This document shows, piece after piece, positions 11,601-23,530 of a stretch of 64,000 bases of DNA; the stretch's first letter is position 1; every line of letters starts with the position of its first letter. The notes below the pieces were generated by a model. The model had not been told where the DNA came from, searched no databases, and saw nothing but the letters and a program-made list of their open reading frames with translations. A program made the position numbers and the translations under genes. The stretch is from Anseranas semipalmata. Its lineage: Eukaryota > Chordata > Aves > Anseriformes > Anseranatidae. The stretch lies in assembly GCA_013399115.1 (NCBI GenBank), contig VXAA01002152.1:51347-115346 (forward strand), written 5' to 3'.

Positions 11601-12500
11601 CTCGTCTCCTCTGCTCTTCCTAGTCAGAGTCCACTTCCAGCCATCACCCCTCATCGCAGGCAGTGGGAGGCTCCCACACTGTTCTTTTTCATAGCAAATT
11701 GAGAAGACAACATAGTTGTCAGGTGTTTTCAACCCTCCTGTTTACAGCCTCAACCAACCCATGCCTTGTCTCACATGAGAAACCTCCTTCTTTGGCTGCT
11801 CCGTGCGTACAGAAGCCCCCCAGATACTTGTGCTCCTCAGGCAGCACCCAACTTCTCCTCACAGCACTGCTGGCACGTACCAACAGTGTGTTGCAGGCTT
11901 CCCCACCCCATGCCTTTGGGTCAGGGTGCCCAGTACAAGCCTCTTCCCCCCAAACGAGAGCAATGTGTGTGAAAAACAAAATGCCTGGTGCTCTGCTCCA
12001 GTCCCAGCACGAGACATGAGGGGGCACCTCCAGTGCTGCCAGCGCCGTGGCTGTTCTCCACATACCCACAAGGTACCTGGGGGCAGGATGGGAACGGGGA
12101 AGGGGGGACAGGAACCAGTCCAAAAGGAGATTTCATGGTCTGCAAAATCACTAGGTGAGTAGGGGCTAAGGGGAACGGACACAAATGCAGACCAGACCCA
12201 GCAGCCTTGATGTCTAAGAAATTAAAGCCAATTAAGAGCTGCTGTTTGTCAGTCCCCCCACCTCCCCAAAGCGGCGGGCCCTGCCTGTGGGTAAGAGGTG
12301 AGGGCAGTCTCTTCTGAGCAGACTAACTGCTGCTCCCTGACCCCCCGCTACGCCAGCTGGGGAGCGTGCAGGGCACCCGCGGGAACCCGGTGCTGCTGTC
12401 GGGACCCCACAGCTGCTGCTCTGACAGGTGGGAAAGGCACACAGGCCATCCCTGCCGACCCGCACCGCACAGCGCCAGCCGGCTATTAATACATACAGGA
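11601..12500. other. GC-rich, stop-poor segment with weak CpG patch
   Basis: Base composition rises here, and both strands carry overlapping frames of 60-134 codons, the expected result of few A/T-rich stop codons. The densest CpG part is 12232-12490 (GCGGCGGG, CCGCGGG and CCGACCCGCACCGC clusters, roughly 14 CpG in 260 bases by eye). That is below the density of a classic CpG island. No domain is recognisable in any frame. Confidence 0.4.
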
Positions 12501-14890
12501 GTGAAACCCAATGCCTCTGCCTGGGCTTCTTTCAGAGCCCAAACTCAGCCTCCAAAGGGGGTCTATTTCTGGCCGTGCACCCAGCCCCCAGCTGCAGCAC
12601 AGAAGCTCCCCATCCTGGCATACAGTTCCTGCTGGTTTAGCAAGCTTGGTGGTACGGCCACAGCAAAACGCAGGATTAGGCAGTCTGAGGATTTAATGAA
12701 GCGAATTTTGTTGCTTCCTGAGCCCTCTTGTAACACATGAAGGGAACTGCACAGCAGTACCAAACCCACTAATACACCTCTTACATTTTTTGCACTTCTG
12801 TCCATCCACCAGTCCTACTCAATAAATACAACTTCCTACTTGTTATGTGCTGACCCTCTTTCTGTGTTACAGGCTGAGTATCTGACCTGCTGACTTACAA
12901 AGCACAGGACAGCAGATCTGCTCCTGAGTTTACCCAGACCACCTCTGAGGTCAGCAAGGGTTTGCAGGGACACAGCAATCCAGCTGCAAGTACCCGCACA
13001 TAACCACAAACACCATATTAGAGATGCGCTAAACACGCAGCTAATACACGGCTCCTTGTAAACCAACAGACAAAAAAAAGACAAGCCCCTCAACATAACA
13101 AGAATTTAGGGGAAAAGATTCCATTGTTCCTAAAATGGAAAAACAACATTCTGAAAACTGATGACATTTCCCTGTTTTCTGCGGCATAAGCAGAGTTTCA
13201 AATCTCCTAATGAAATTCTGCAGTAAGTATCCTTCACTATTTTACCTCCTTGTTAGATATTTTGGGGGCTAAATTGCACAGAAGATTCCACACAATGTCT
13301 TGCTAGCAGATACAAATTTTATAAAACTCCAGTACAGTTCACTGCCACATAGAAGTAAGCTGTTGCAAACCAAACAACTGGGATGTAGAAGAATTGTCAT
13401 TTCATTTGCTACAAGAGAAACGCTTAAAAAGCTTTAGAGAATAATCAGTCTCTGTAATTGTTTCACTGCTTAGAGGGAGTTTGTAGTTGCCTCGTTTCCT
13501 TTCAAGTGCCCAAAAGCTATAGATGGGAAGCAGTTGTTTCCTGCATAGCAAAATGCTTTGTCATTTACCCCAAAAAACTGCCTGAAATAGTTGCTAACAC
13601 TTGTTTTTCCCCTCCTATCCAAATAAAGATGTAAAAAAGTCAGTCTTCTCCATCCTCTCATCCACCTTTGATGCTGATGAATCCACTTTTGGCAGCCAGC
13701 ACTCCCCTGCACAGCAGAAGGGGACATGTCTCGAATCCAAATTCATGTTCTAGCTGTGAAGTCGCTCCCTCCTCCCTCCACAGCATTAGCGGGATATTTA
13801 TAGCCCCTTCTGCAAGGAGCTGAACAGCCTCTTTAAGGAGTGGCTGAGGCTACAAGGCCAGAAATGCCACTGACCGGAAACTTACGTTGCAGGAATGGTG
13901 CGGTGGGAGGGCTGACGTGATATCGAGAGATGACAGAACAGGGGCATTCGAGAAACCAGAGAAGCGGCTCAGCTGATCTCATCTCAGAAATCACTGATCT
14001 CCCAGAGTGGTGCTTTAGCAGATGCACCTGGTTTTTGCAGAGATCAAGAACACGATGGAAACGTCAGTACAAGTTTTTCTGAACTCCCAAGGGCACCTCG
14101 TGCAGAACCTATTCCCCTAGAGGGAGAGGCTGCCTCTCCCCTTGGCAGCCCCACCTTACCACATCCTTACTTCATCCTCACTGCTGGTTTTCACTGTTAA
14201 AACTGGGCACGTTCACCTATTTACACACCTTTGCTAGCACCATGAGCAAAGCAGATACAGCCCTTGGAGCAGCAGGGAAAACCCCAAGGAAAATGCAGCA
14301 GAAACAGAGTAGAAAAACAAAGCAGCCATGGTACCTACTGGTAGCACAGTACACCACGAAGCCCCTAGGCACCACTTTTCCACTGACCTGAGACCTCGCC
14401 TGAAGTATTCAGCTTTTTATTCCTCTGCTCTCTTCACAGTCTCAACTGCATGCAATGCTCACCCAGCTGCACCCGTCCCTCATACTAAAAAATAATAAAA
14501 AAAATACTAAGCTACAGCATATGAACAGCACACAGCCACTTGGCCATGCAAGCATGCAAAAATCTTGGCAGAGCTTGGATTCCAGCGTGCAGCTTTACTA
14601 GCACAGAAAGGAGTGGTAACAAATTTATAACTTGAGACTTTCCAACAGCTACTGGGAACTGCTGCTGGCATCTCGGGACAGGGACAAAGATAGCAGCATT
14701 TCTTGCATGGCCACACACAGGACTGTGATAGAGGCTCGGGTGGCTTCAGCACACTAATGCTCATAATGACCTCGCAGCAGCGCAGACGATCACACGTGGA
14801 TAAGCATTCAGTTACTCACCCCGTGGTTAACACACAGTGAAAGCAAAGACCTCAGCCATGCAGGCCTACACAACTCTCATTTCGTAACGT
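12501..14890. other. Non-coding DNA, no named feature
   Basis: No gene or repeat family recognised. Open frames up to 124 codons overlap each other on both strands near 12.4-13.1 kb and are unsupported. Confidence 0.55.
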
Positions 14891-14894
14891 GCCA

Positions 14895-15125
14895 TTAAAT
14901 GCCACCAAATAATCACAGCTTTGTCCCAGGGGCTGGGGCTGAGCCCCATCTCATTTCACAGAGCCTGTGGAAACCCAGCTTGGCTGCTCCCCAGGCCTCT
15001 CGCCCACTGGCGCCGGGGCATCACCACCTGCCCCAGGCAGGACCCCGAGCGGTGACTGCGAGATGGAGTTCTCCTGCCCCGCTCCCTGCCCCCAGATCCC
15101 CCCAGCCTTACGGGCCAGACGCGTG
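14895..15125. other. GC-rich patch
   Basis: A C-rich stretch with clustered CpG (CTCGCCC, GGCGCCGGGG, CCCCGAGCGG, ACGGGCCAGACGCG), sharply bounded by AT-rich DNA after 15130. It could be a weak promoter-like CpG patch or simply a GC-biased segment; no promoter motif or frame decides it. Confidence 0.3.
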
Positions 15126-15777
15126 ACTGTAGCTCAGTTATCTCAGAATTAAAGAAATCCTCCTTGAAGTCCTGAAATACACATTTTGTGTATTTTTAAA
15201 TAAGCCTAATACTGTGGTATTAACATTTTTTCAGTCACAGAGATGTGAAAAGTTAAGCGCAGTTGCAGTGGGAAACTTTTTGTAATGGAACAAAACTATT
15301 CCTAGTACTCCTTCCACAACCTGTGAAGCTACACTTGAAAAATCAATTCAAGGAGACTCATGGTTAAACACACCATCAGCAACAGTTTCCTTTTAGGGAT
15401 GGGTCCTTAGGACAAAAGGTATTTTCAAGGATCCTTAAGTGTCTAGGTAGGCAGATAAGTTCTTTGGAGATTTCCTTTAGCACAGAAACAGGGAAAGTGC
15501 TCAATTACCCTCGGCAGCAAGCTAAGCTTAAAATCAAAGTTAGATGCTCAAACACACAGGTGCTTTGTAAAACCTACCACGCACCTGTCTGCGTCTTCAA
15601 GGATCTGTGTATACTGAAGATTCAGCATCTCTAGTGTTACTATACTATACATGGGGACTCTATTTTTAAAAGCAACAAAAAACCCACAACCTTCTTACTG
15701 CATGAAAATCAAGAATCTGAACACTGCCTTCACCAAAATGAAGATTAATACTAGAAGTTCAAACATTACTAATAATT

Positions 15778-15794
15778 CACACACACACACACAC
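15778..15794 (+). repeat. (CA)n microsatellite
   Basis: About 8.5 uninterrupted CA units followed by CCCC. Short pure array. Confidence 0.95.
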
Positions 15795-17038
15795 CCCACA
15801 GCACCAAAAGCCACCTTTTCACTGCCTGAAGGTGAGATTAAGTTACTAGAATACAATTTTCTAAATTTAAAATCACATTTAAAAGAGAAAAAACAAACTG
15901 ATGTTTTCCCTAGGACAATTCCTACAGAATTAGTGCAAGCCATCCTTTAAAAATTCTCTGAGCTTTGCCATAAAAAGTATTTGGAGATTGAGCTGGCAGA
16001 AGGGTGACACAATTCATTTAACTTCTGGACATGACTTTTGCTCCTAAAATGTGCACAAAATACAAAGCGAATTCATGGGGAAACAGTTCCCATTTGGTAA
16101 CTGTAGGTAGGCTGCCCTTGCCCTGCTGTAGAAACGAACCCAGGCACAACCCTGAACGGTGATACCAGGAGCCAAATTCAGTCATTCAGGCCCACTGCTA
16201 TTTTGTGACCCACGTAGATGCAGGTGCTTATACCAGGTCTGCCAGGCCTGGCAGCATTTTGTCTGCATGAGTTTCTTCTCACAAACCCAGCCTTTGTGGG
16301 TAAGGAATATATTCACACCTTACAGCTGCTTTCTGGACAAAGTCTGCTCACATGCCAAACCAATATTTTTAACATCATCAGTTGACTCCTCTACATTACA
16401 CTTCCACTCGTTAGGGCCTCATCTATACAGCAAAAGCATTTCTAATGATACATACACAATACAGTGCCACACAAAACCTGCTTTATTTCCCTTCCACTTA
16501 AACCTGTTCTCAGATGAAATAAGCTAAGCTGATCCTTCTGAGGCCGAGATGTAAGCGCTCCCATGCAAGCCCATGCTGTGCCAAGAGCAAAGCCTCAACC
16601 TTATTAGAGAAGGGATGCGGACTGGCTGACCTGGGGGCTCACATGCAGGACCTGCCTATAAGATTCTAAATTTTTAAACTTTATTTTGAAGAGAAAAGTA
16701 AGTGCTGCAATATCACTTCCCATCAGAAAGCAAGATGGTTGCTACATCCAGTTTTAGAAATGAGTAACATAGACCACAAATACAGAACACGGCAACATTT
16801 CTAAATAGCAACTATATTGAACTCCCATCCTCTAATTGAACCTGGCTGCCCTTTTAATTCCGAAAGGGGCTTTTTCTTCTGCTTGAAGCAGGATCTCGGT
16901 TTTCTCAGGGATGGAAACAGCATTTTGGCTACTACATTACTAAAGGAAAAAAAATCTTCAGCCATGAAGTTAAAATCTGAGCTCCTCAAGTCTTGCTGGG
17001 CTTCTGATTGAGACCATCCCCACATCTGCAATGTCATA
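15795..17038. other. Non-coding DNA, no named feature
   Basis: The 122-codon frame at 16159-16527 (+) has no recognisable domain. No repeats identified. Confidence 0.55.
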
Positions 17039-17087
17039 TGGCAAAAAAAAAAAAAANNNNNNNNNCGTTTTTTTTTTTTTTTTGCCA
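17039..17087. repeat. Assembly gap inside A/T inverted repeat
   Basis: TGGC followed by 14 A (17039-17056), then nine undetermined bases (17057-17065), then CG, 16 T (17068-17083) and GCCA. The two sides are reverse complements (TGGC-A14 and T14-GCCA), so this is a hairpin-forming inverted repeat. Polymerase slippage and hairpin formation are a good explanation for the gap. Short translated frames across the unknown bases are not real genes. Confidence 0.9.
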
Positions 17088-18256
17088 GTTTCAGCATTAA
17101 AGAGAGAAAAAAAAAAAGAATTAGGCAATGTATAAATACATTTTGTATTTGCTGATGTATCTTTCACAGCTTTGCAGATACTTTTACTAACAATATTGTC
17201 ACAATGGTTGTAGAACAAATTTGTGACTAAACAGATAAAAAATGTACATGCCTGCAAAGGACCCAGCAGCAAGTATTTAGGGAATGGATTCCTTGGAACT
17301 GAGCATTCATAATCCAGTGCCTACTGTGCATTCACTCCTTTCAATAGCTATGGTAATTAGGTTGTCTCATGTTATTGTGACCTATAATCTATCTGTGGGG
17401 ACACTCCAGGGGAGCTCGGGTCCTAAATCTACTAATTCCACATTTAGAAAGACCCAGGCATTACAACAATGCTGAATTGATATGCAGAACATTCAGATAA
17501 TTTTAAACACTTGAATCATTGTCCTTAGATGTAAAAAGATCAGGGCTTCCTTCAAACGCACATTGTGCAAATTCACTGGGTGTGTCACATTACACTGAAG
17601 GGATGTTTGCTGAAATGCAACTGGGCCATGGAAGTGGTAGCTGATTAAGTGGAAAATAAGGAGCCTTGGGCACAATGACCTTTATAAACTATGCACAAAA
17701 TTTAAGCTGAGATTTACAGCAAACTTTTCCATGCTGATAGAAAATAATGCGATAAAACTGAGCACACAAGTTAGTAAAGTTATAACTTATCCAAGAAACC
17801 ATAAAATTTTAGTCAATCATCTAGCTTCTGGCTTTAGCAATATAGTACCATTTGATCCAATCCTAATAAACTGTCCAACCAAAGCTGCAGTGCAGTGATA
17901 CAACCACGTGAAATAGTTCTTCAGTGCATTAGTGTTTGCAGTCCTGGATGATTTAATAGCATGGTCTCACTCTATCCACTCTATTCTAGCCAACTGGGTT
18001 ATCACATGGAAACTCTGCAAACAAGCTTCCAGTTTAGGGCAGAGCATCAGCCCAGATCAAACAAATAACCCACAGTCTAATTCCGCATGAGAGATTTTTA
18101 GGATCTTCTTACCATTTCCTTTACTCAAATCTAAGTGAAGTGCCATTTCTTACAGACAGGTGCAATGCAAGCAAATATTCCCTAAGAGTTTCTGGACACT
18201 GACAGATGAGCTCAGGAGGTTTGCAGCAGCTGCACTGACAACATGGGTAACCTCAC
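17088..18256. other. AT-rich non-coding DNA
   Basis: No gene. A canonical E-box CACGTG sits at 17905-17910, and the flanking 17.5-18.05 kb has a unique, conserved-looking AT-rich texture, with no proof of function. Confidence 0.5.
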
Positions 18257-18343
18257 CTTTCCAGCCCTTCACCAGCAACTTAAGCTAGCACAGCAACGTG
18301 GGGACTGGAGAAGGGAGGCAGGAGCATGCATTCCCCTTCTGCC
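18257..18343 (-). other. Candidate non-coding exon (splice-like ends)
   Basis: On the minus strand a long pyrimidine tract ending TTCTGTTCTCTGGCAG precedes 87 nt that end in GAAAG|GTGAGG. All three frames contain stops, so it could only be a UTR or lncRNA exon. Splice-like pairs this good arise by chance in long introns; RNA data would decide. Confidence 0.12.
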
Positions 18344-21300
18344 CTGCCAGAGAACAGAAAGAAAGAGAAGGGCAGGCACCTAGAGAGAGAAATGTCAAAC
18401 TGCCACAGCAAAATTTGCCAGATCTTCCAGAGCCCTTATTAATGCAATAATTTCATTTTGGGGGAGGGCTAAAATAAAATCCAAATCACTGCCACAGTGA
18501 ATGCTTAAATTACATCCTATGGGTTAGAGTGAATATAAAGTATGTACAGGTTCTCCTCTGAGAATACTGAATGTATTTATCTTTTTAATTGAATCTATCC
18601 ATATAAAATGATCCTCTTAAGTAGATTAGAAATCTGATGTACTGGGCCCCCATGTGGTTTGCCTTTAATATTTCTGCATTCAATTACTGTTTTTGAAAAG
18701 CAGGAATTATTCACTGCAACCCTAATGCTATATTTATTCAGGATTTAGGCCTATTTTAAGATTAGGTCCGACTTAATTGTACCAAACTATCAGCAATGTT
18801 GGAGTCAGACTACTGAAACTCATTATCATACATCTGCCTAATATCTGCATTCAGCAAACCTGTGAAGAAAGAGAGAATACTCCCTCTTGCCTCTGTCAGA
18901 ATAAAATTAGAGGATGTCTAGGGAGTTTGAAAAGCATTTTTATCCAGACAGTCCAGTAAAGTACTTATTTTTTAATGGAAAAAGTTAAAATGTTGTTCTA
19001 ATATAAGTTGTTCTGATAAAGGAGACATATGTCAGAGGGAAAAGTCTAAATTACATCTCCCTATATGGAGGGAGCAGCAAGGAGCTACTGCACAGTCAAC
19101 TTCATGGAGCAGCAGCTCCCATCAGGTGAGCAGCTAGCCACTCCTACTCTTTTTCTTGCAAGAGACTCGCTGGCATCTTGACTAGACAGGCAGAAGGAAG
19201 AGCTGCACTGCTGTTGCTCAAGGCAGACCTGCGGAGACCACATCACCCGTGCCGAAGGCAGAGAACAGGCCTCTCCCCTCACCATGCAACGCTGTCCTTC
19301 AGCTTCATCTGCCGTTCCGTCACAACAGCACTGCTCCGCTCAGCTTTCGCGAGATGGAAGGAAACTTTAAAAAGACTAAGGGAAACACGGTCAAAGGACC
19401 TTCAGATATTCTATTACTACAACCATTTCTGCATTCATGCTTTAAATGTCACCAGCAAATTACATCCATATGCTTGCTTTCGAAATCTTTCATTATCAAC
19501 ACTTTTTGTTTGGCCATTAGCTAAGTAAGCATACATATGGGAATCTACTTACATTATTTCCAGACTGCCTCTTCTTTACTCACATTGCAAGGGAGATTCC
19601 TATCGTGGTTTTTGGACAAGCCTTCTTAAGCATCATGTTGAAGCTCCTGCAGAAATCCTAGCCTTGACCTTGTTCAAGGTGAAAGGTACTGCAGGAGTTC
19701 AGCATACTCTCATGTGGCTCTAACTCTGGAGCTTTGTAGATTAAATTATTTGCCTAATGAAGCTGAAGTGTTACCTTAATTTGTCAAAGGAGATTAAAGA
19801 ACAGGGGCAGCAACTACAAGGACAGGAAAAGATATAATTCCTGGGAAAACATTTGCTTTTGTCAGCCACTAAAATACTGCCATAAATCTGTACTATATTT
19901 GTCATAAAAAAACTGCAATATTTACTAAGAGTCTAGTTGTGCTTCCTATACATACAAATGGACCCTTACTTGTAAAAATCAGTGTAACACGTGGATTAGA
20001 GCAGCAAATTAACAACAATCATTGTAGGTTTCAGTACAAAACAATATATGCTTTCATAATATAGAATAAGGCCTTAGACTCTAAAAAAAATGCATCCATA
20101 AATATATAGCTATAGGGACTCTAGAATTCCCTGTCAGAGGTGAGTAATGAAGCAAGGTAGCCAGGTTCAGGCCTTACTTGTGATAACCATAATACTCTAA
20201 TGCAACAATTTAAATCAGTTCAAATGAAAAAGCCACCACATATCAAGCTTCCAATTTAGACTGACTTTTTTAATATATATTTCTCTGAGGAATTAAGTAG
20301 TATACTCGAACCTAAGTTCTGTAAAAGAAACAAGTAGGCAACCTTCCGTTTACAGCATACGGACACCATGCAGAGTACCTTAAAAATAACAAGAAAAGGC
20401 ATGTACTATATCCTTTTGTCCCATAATATACAATGCCAAGGAACTCCTCAGTTTAATTACATAAATATGGCAGTTTTTCAGAAAACTTTTATAATGTAGT
20501 TCAAAAATGCAAATGTTTCACCTATTACTTGGTTTGAAAAAGACGACATGGATGGACTTTGAGGTGTTAATTTCTACCTTACACAGAACAGACCACGCCA
20601 GTCCAGACACTTGGTTACAAGGTTGTTGTTATCAAGGAAGAAGCATTCTAAAAATGTAGAGGCCTCAGATGGTTTTGTTTTGATTTTGAAATAGACGATC
20701 CGTCTGAAATTCTAGCCAGACACTGAAGTGAAGCTGAAAAACCTTGCCTTTAGGATTTATCTTATATGCAAAGTAAATGTTTATTGTGGAATAGTTCTGT
20801 AAGGTATACATGAGTCATTTTTAACCACAGTATTTCCCAGATAAACACAACTGCTGTGTTTATAGTGAAAATTAATTTAGTTACGTAGATAGCTCAGTTC
20901 ATGAAACATCTGACAGAATGGGAGAGATATTTGACAAGCCCTAACTGGTACTCTCTCTCTCTAATCTTTCCGGTACTTTTTGCCTGCAAAAAGAAAAAGC
21001 AATGAGAAGTATGTACTGAAAGAGAAAACTGCTTGGAAATCAAATCCTTTCCCCAAAAAGCAGTTGCAGGGACTGGGGAGGGAAGCCAGGCAGAAAAAGC
21101 CTGTTTTCTCCAGTGATCAACATATGGCTAAGCCCTGGGCACAGTGGTGCTTATTTTCGTATAAATCACAAATTAATCTCAGCCTTTGTTTGACAAATTC
21201 TGTCTGACAGAACAGAGGGTCAAATCACACAGGTGTTCGTTTCCAGGTGTTTCTCGTATCGCCATTACCTAGTTACTCATTCATCCCATTCAATGAGGCT

Positions 21301-21638
21301 CTCAGAGTTAGGGCCAATCACCCCCATTCCTCTGAGCTCTTCAAAAACCTACCCTGTATTTTCATCTCTAAACGCAAGGAACAGTAGCATGAGCCTGTAC
21401 GAGCACAGAATTAGTTGCCACCTGAGCATCTATGCACTCAAAAGGAGCACCACCCAGAAACTAGAAAGAGAAACACAAATTTGAATGTGCTCCTATAGTT
21501 GCTAAACTTTAAAAAATAACCGGATTTTTAAGGAGCGGTTTGAAGGAAAAGTGGGTAGCTAACATGTCAAGACAAAGAACGGAGTTGCTGTTAATGACCT
21601 TGACTGTCTTTTACTGCTTGGTAAGCTAATTATATTTT
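18344..21638. other. Non-coding DNA, no named feature
   Basis: Frames at 19085-19528 (up to 116 codons) are unsupported. A CT-repeat of six units lies at about 20951-20962. Otherwise unique AT-rich sequence. Confidence 0.55.
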
Positions 21639-21656
21639 AAAAAAAAAAAAAAAAAA
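21639..21656. repeat. Poly(A) tract, 18 A
   Basis: Homopolymer after TTATATTTT. No retroposon body recognised upstream. Confidence 0.9.
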
Positions 21657-23359
21657 CAGAGCAGAGGAAATTAGAAGGCATGTTGATGTTTCTATTCCTT
21701 CCAAATCAAAACAGTAGCCAGCATGAAGTAGGAAAGCCCCTTCAGGCTACATGCACTGAAAAAGCTGGTGTATAACATAGAAGCAAAGCCAAACAAATGT
21801 TCTGTTTTGTTTTTTAATAGCCAAAGGCTAGCCATACTGCAGCTATGCCCTGATGCATTACAAATGCTCTGTAAGGCAGAAACCCACCCTTCATGTCAGG
21901 CTCTAAAAGAACATTATAGCTAAACGCAGAGTTAAAGTGAAGAACAGAAACTAGCTCCTGGAGCCCATTGCGTTTGATAGTTTTGGAATGGGTAATAAAA
22001 CTTCTACAACACAATCTTTTGGATGAGCTTTCAAGAAGCCCTTCAGAAAGAGGTATTTTCTGAATTTCTATCACAAAGCTAATGTTTAGTGGTCGTATCT
22101 CCAGCAATACCTACAGCCTGATGATGCCAGCAGCCAGGATGCCCACACCCCGCAATACAGTGACCTGACCAGAGATCCCTGTGCATTCCAGGCTCTGCCT
22201 GCCTGCCGCAGTTAATACAATATCACGGCCAATAATTTAATTACACAAAGACCAGGAAACAGAGAGTGGCTGCCCCCATTCTCATGTTTACCTCACAAGC
22301 ATAAAGTCAGCATCAAGTAACATATGTGCCCAAGCAGATTTACTGCTGCAAACCTAACTTGTGTATCCGAGCGAAGCACTAACACAGCAGCACTGTGTGC
22401 TGAACACACCAACGCAAACTGTCAGGTAGGTAAAATGCAACAGAAGCATCTCAATTTCTTGACACAAGCGGAAAGCACAGACCAGCATTTCAGCTACCGC
22501 GGGCTGGCTTCAGCAGCAGCGCGCCTGCTGGCCCAGTGTCCACCCCTCCACGCTTCTCTCACGCTTGCTGCCCCTGCCCAGGTCTGCTGGGCTCCTCCAT
22601 GAACTCCAGTGAACTCACTGCAGCCTGCCCGGGTAGCAAGCTGTGCAGATTTTTTCTATTACGAAACACTTGTCCAAGTTTGCCAGAAGTGGTGACCTAC
22701 ATTTAAGAGTTTAAAAAAAAAAAAACAACAACTTTAATGTTGGGGTGGGGAGAAGGAGATGAAGCTATTTTGGTATATTCTAATAAATGCATACCCTGCC
22801 AAGTGCTGCATAAAAAGCAGCTGGTATGTCATACAGACAACAGTGATCAGCAAATGGAGCTGGGACACTACAGATGGGAATACCTTGTTTGCAGGTGTTT
22901 TGGTTTTATGCTCATGGTGCCAGTGAAACAGCACTTTATCAAGCAGCTCCTCCCCGAGATCTTCCTCCGCTGAAGCACTGCTGTGCCAGCTGCTTTGGGA
23001 AGCGCTGCTCCCCTCCCTGCCCTACCCCCCAGGCCTCTCTCAGTCCGCCAGGGCTGGGTTTGCAATGCTACACAAAAGGATTAGTTGTTTCAGCTTTTCT
23101 ATTTGCCTATTTCCAAACAGTCTCAATCTCTTCTCTTTTCACTGACCTCAACAACATTTTACTCAAAACTTCCCCTCGCAGAAGTAATCAAGCAGTTTGG
23201 CCTGACATCAGAACAGTGAAAACGTACGTTAGTTTGAAATGCTGCTCATGTAGTCCTGCATCTCTGAACTGAACAAGCATTTTCTGCACTTCAACCTCTA
23301 CACACAGCACCACAGGATAGCATGCGTTAAATGAGCTTCAAAACAGCAAATTGTAAAGG
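21657..23359. other. Non-coding DNA, no named feature
   Basis: Small GC-richer patch at 22490-22600. Poly(A) of about 13 near 22712-22724. Frames of 92-132 codons overlap on both strands around 22.87-23.27 kb and carry no recognisable domain. Confidence 0.55.
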
Positions 23360-23530
23360 CATCACTCTTTTCCTAGATTTACCAGTGACTTATTCTGTGA
23401 TCTTAGATAAACCATTCTGTTTGTATCTCAGCTTTCTTCTCTGTAAGACAGGTATAATGGATGCTAGTGTCTGAGAACACTTTAAAACTTTCAATCTGAA
23501 TGAGGCTTTGAGAATACTGGGTCTAAATAG
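23360..23530 (+). repeat. MIR-type SINE relic
   Basis: CCAGTGACTTATTCTGTGAT, then CTTAGATAAACCATTC, then TCTCAGCTTTCTTCTCTGTA, then AGACAGGTATAATGG, follows the MIR order 'acttactagctgtgtgacc', 'ttgggcaagtcactta', 'cctcagtttcctcatctgtaaaa', 'ggggataata'. The following AATGAGGCTTTGAGAATAC fits the downstream 'ttaaatgag' region loosely. It is strongly diverged but collinear over about 150 bases. Confidence 0.7.

Noticed and set aside
11663..12184. Cluster of frames of 107-134 codons on both strands
   Set aside because: They overlap in several frames at once, which shows stop-poor GC-rich composition, not genes. No shared domain.
15130..15140. TAGCTCAGTTA resembling a tRNA A-box
   Set aside because: No B-box (GGTTCRANNCC) at a suitable distance downstream and no cloverleaf can be drawn.
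17041..17272. Open frames running across the unknown bases
   Set aside because: They exist only because the N bases translate as unknown residues inside A/T homopolymers.
22118..22165. TGATGA and CTGA boxes suggesting a C/D snoRNA
   Set aside because: No terminal stem and no internal C'/D' pair at suitable spacing.
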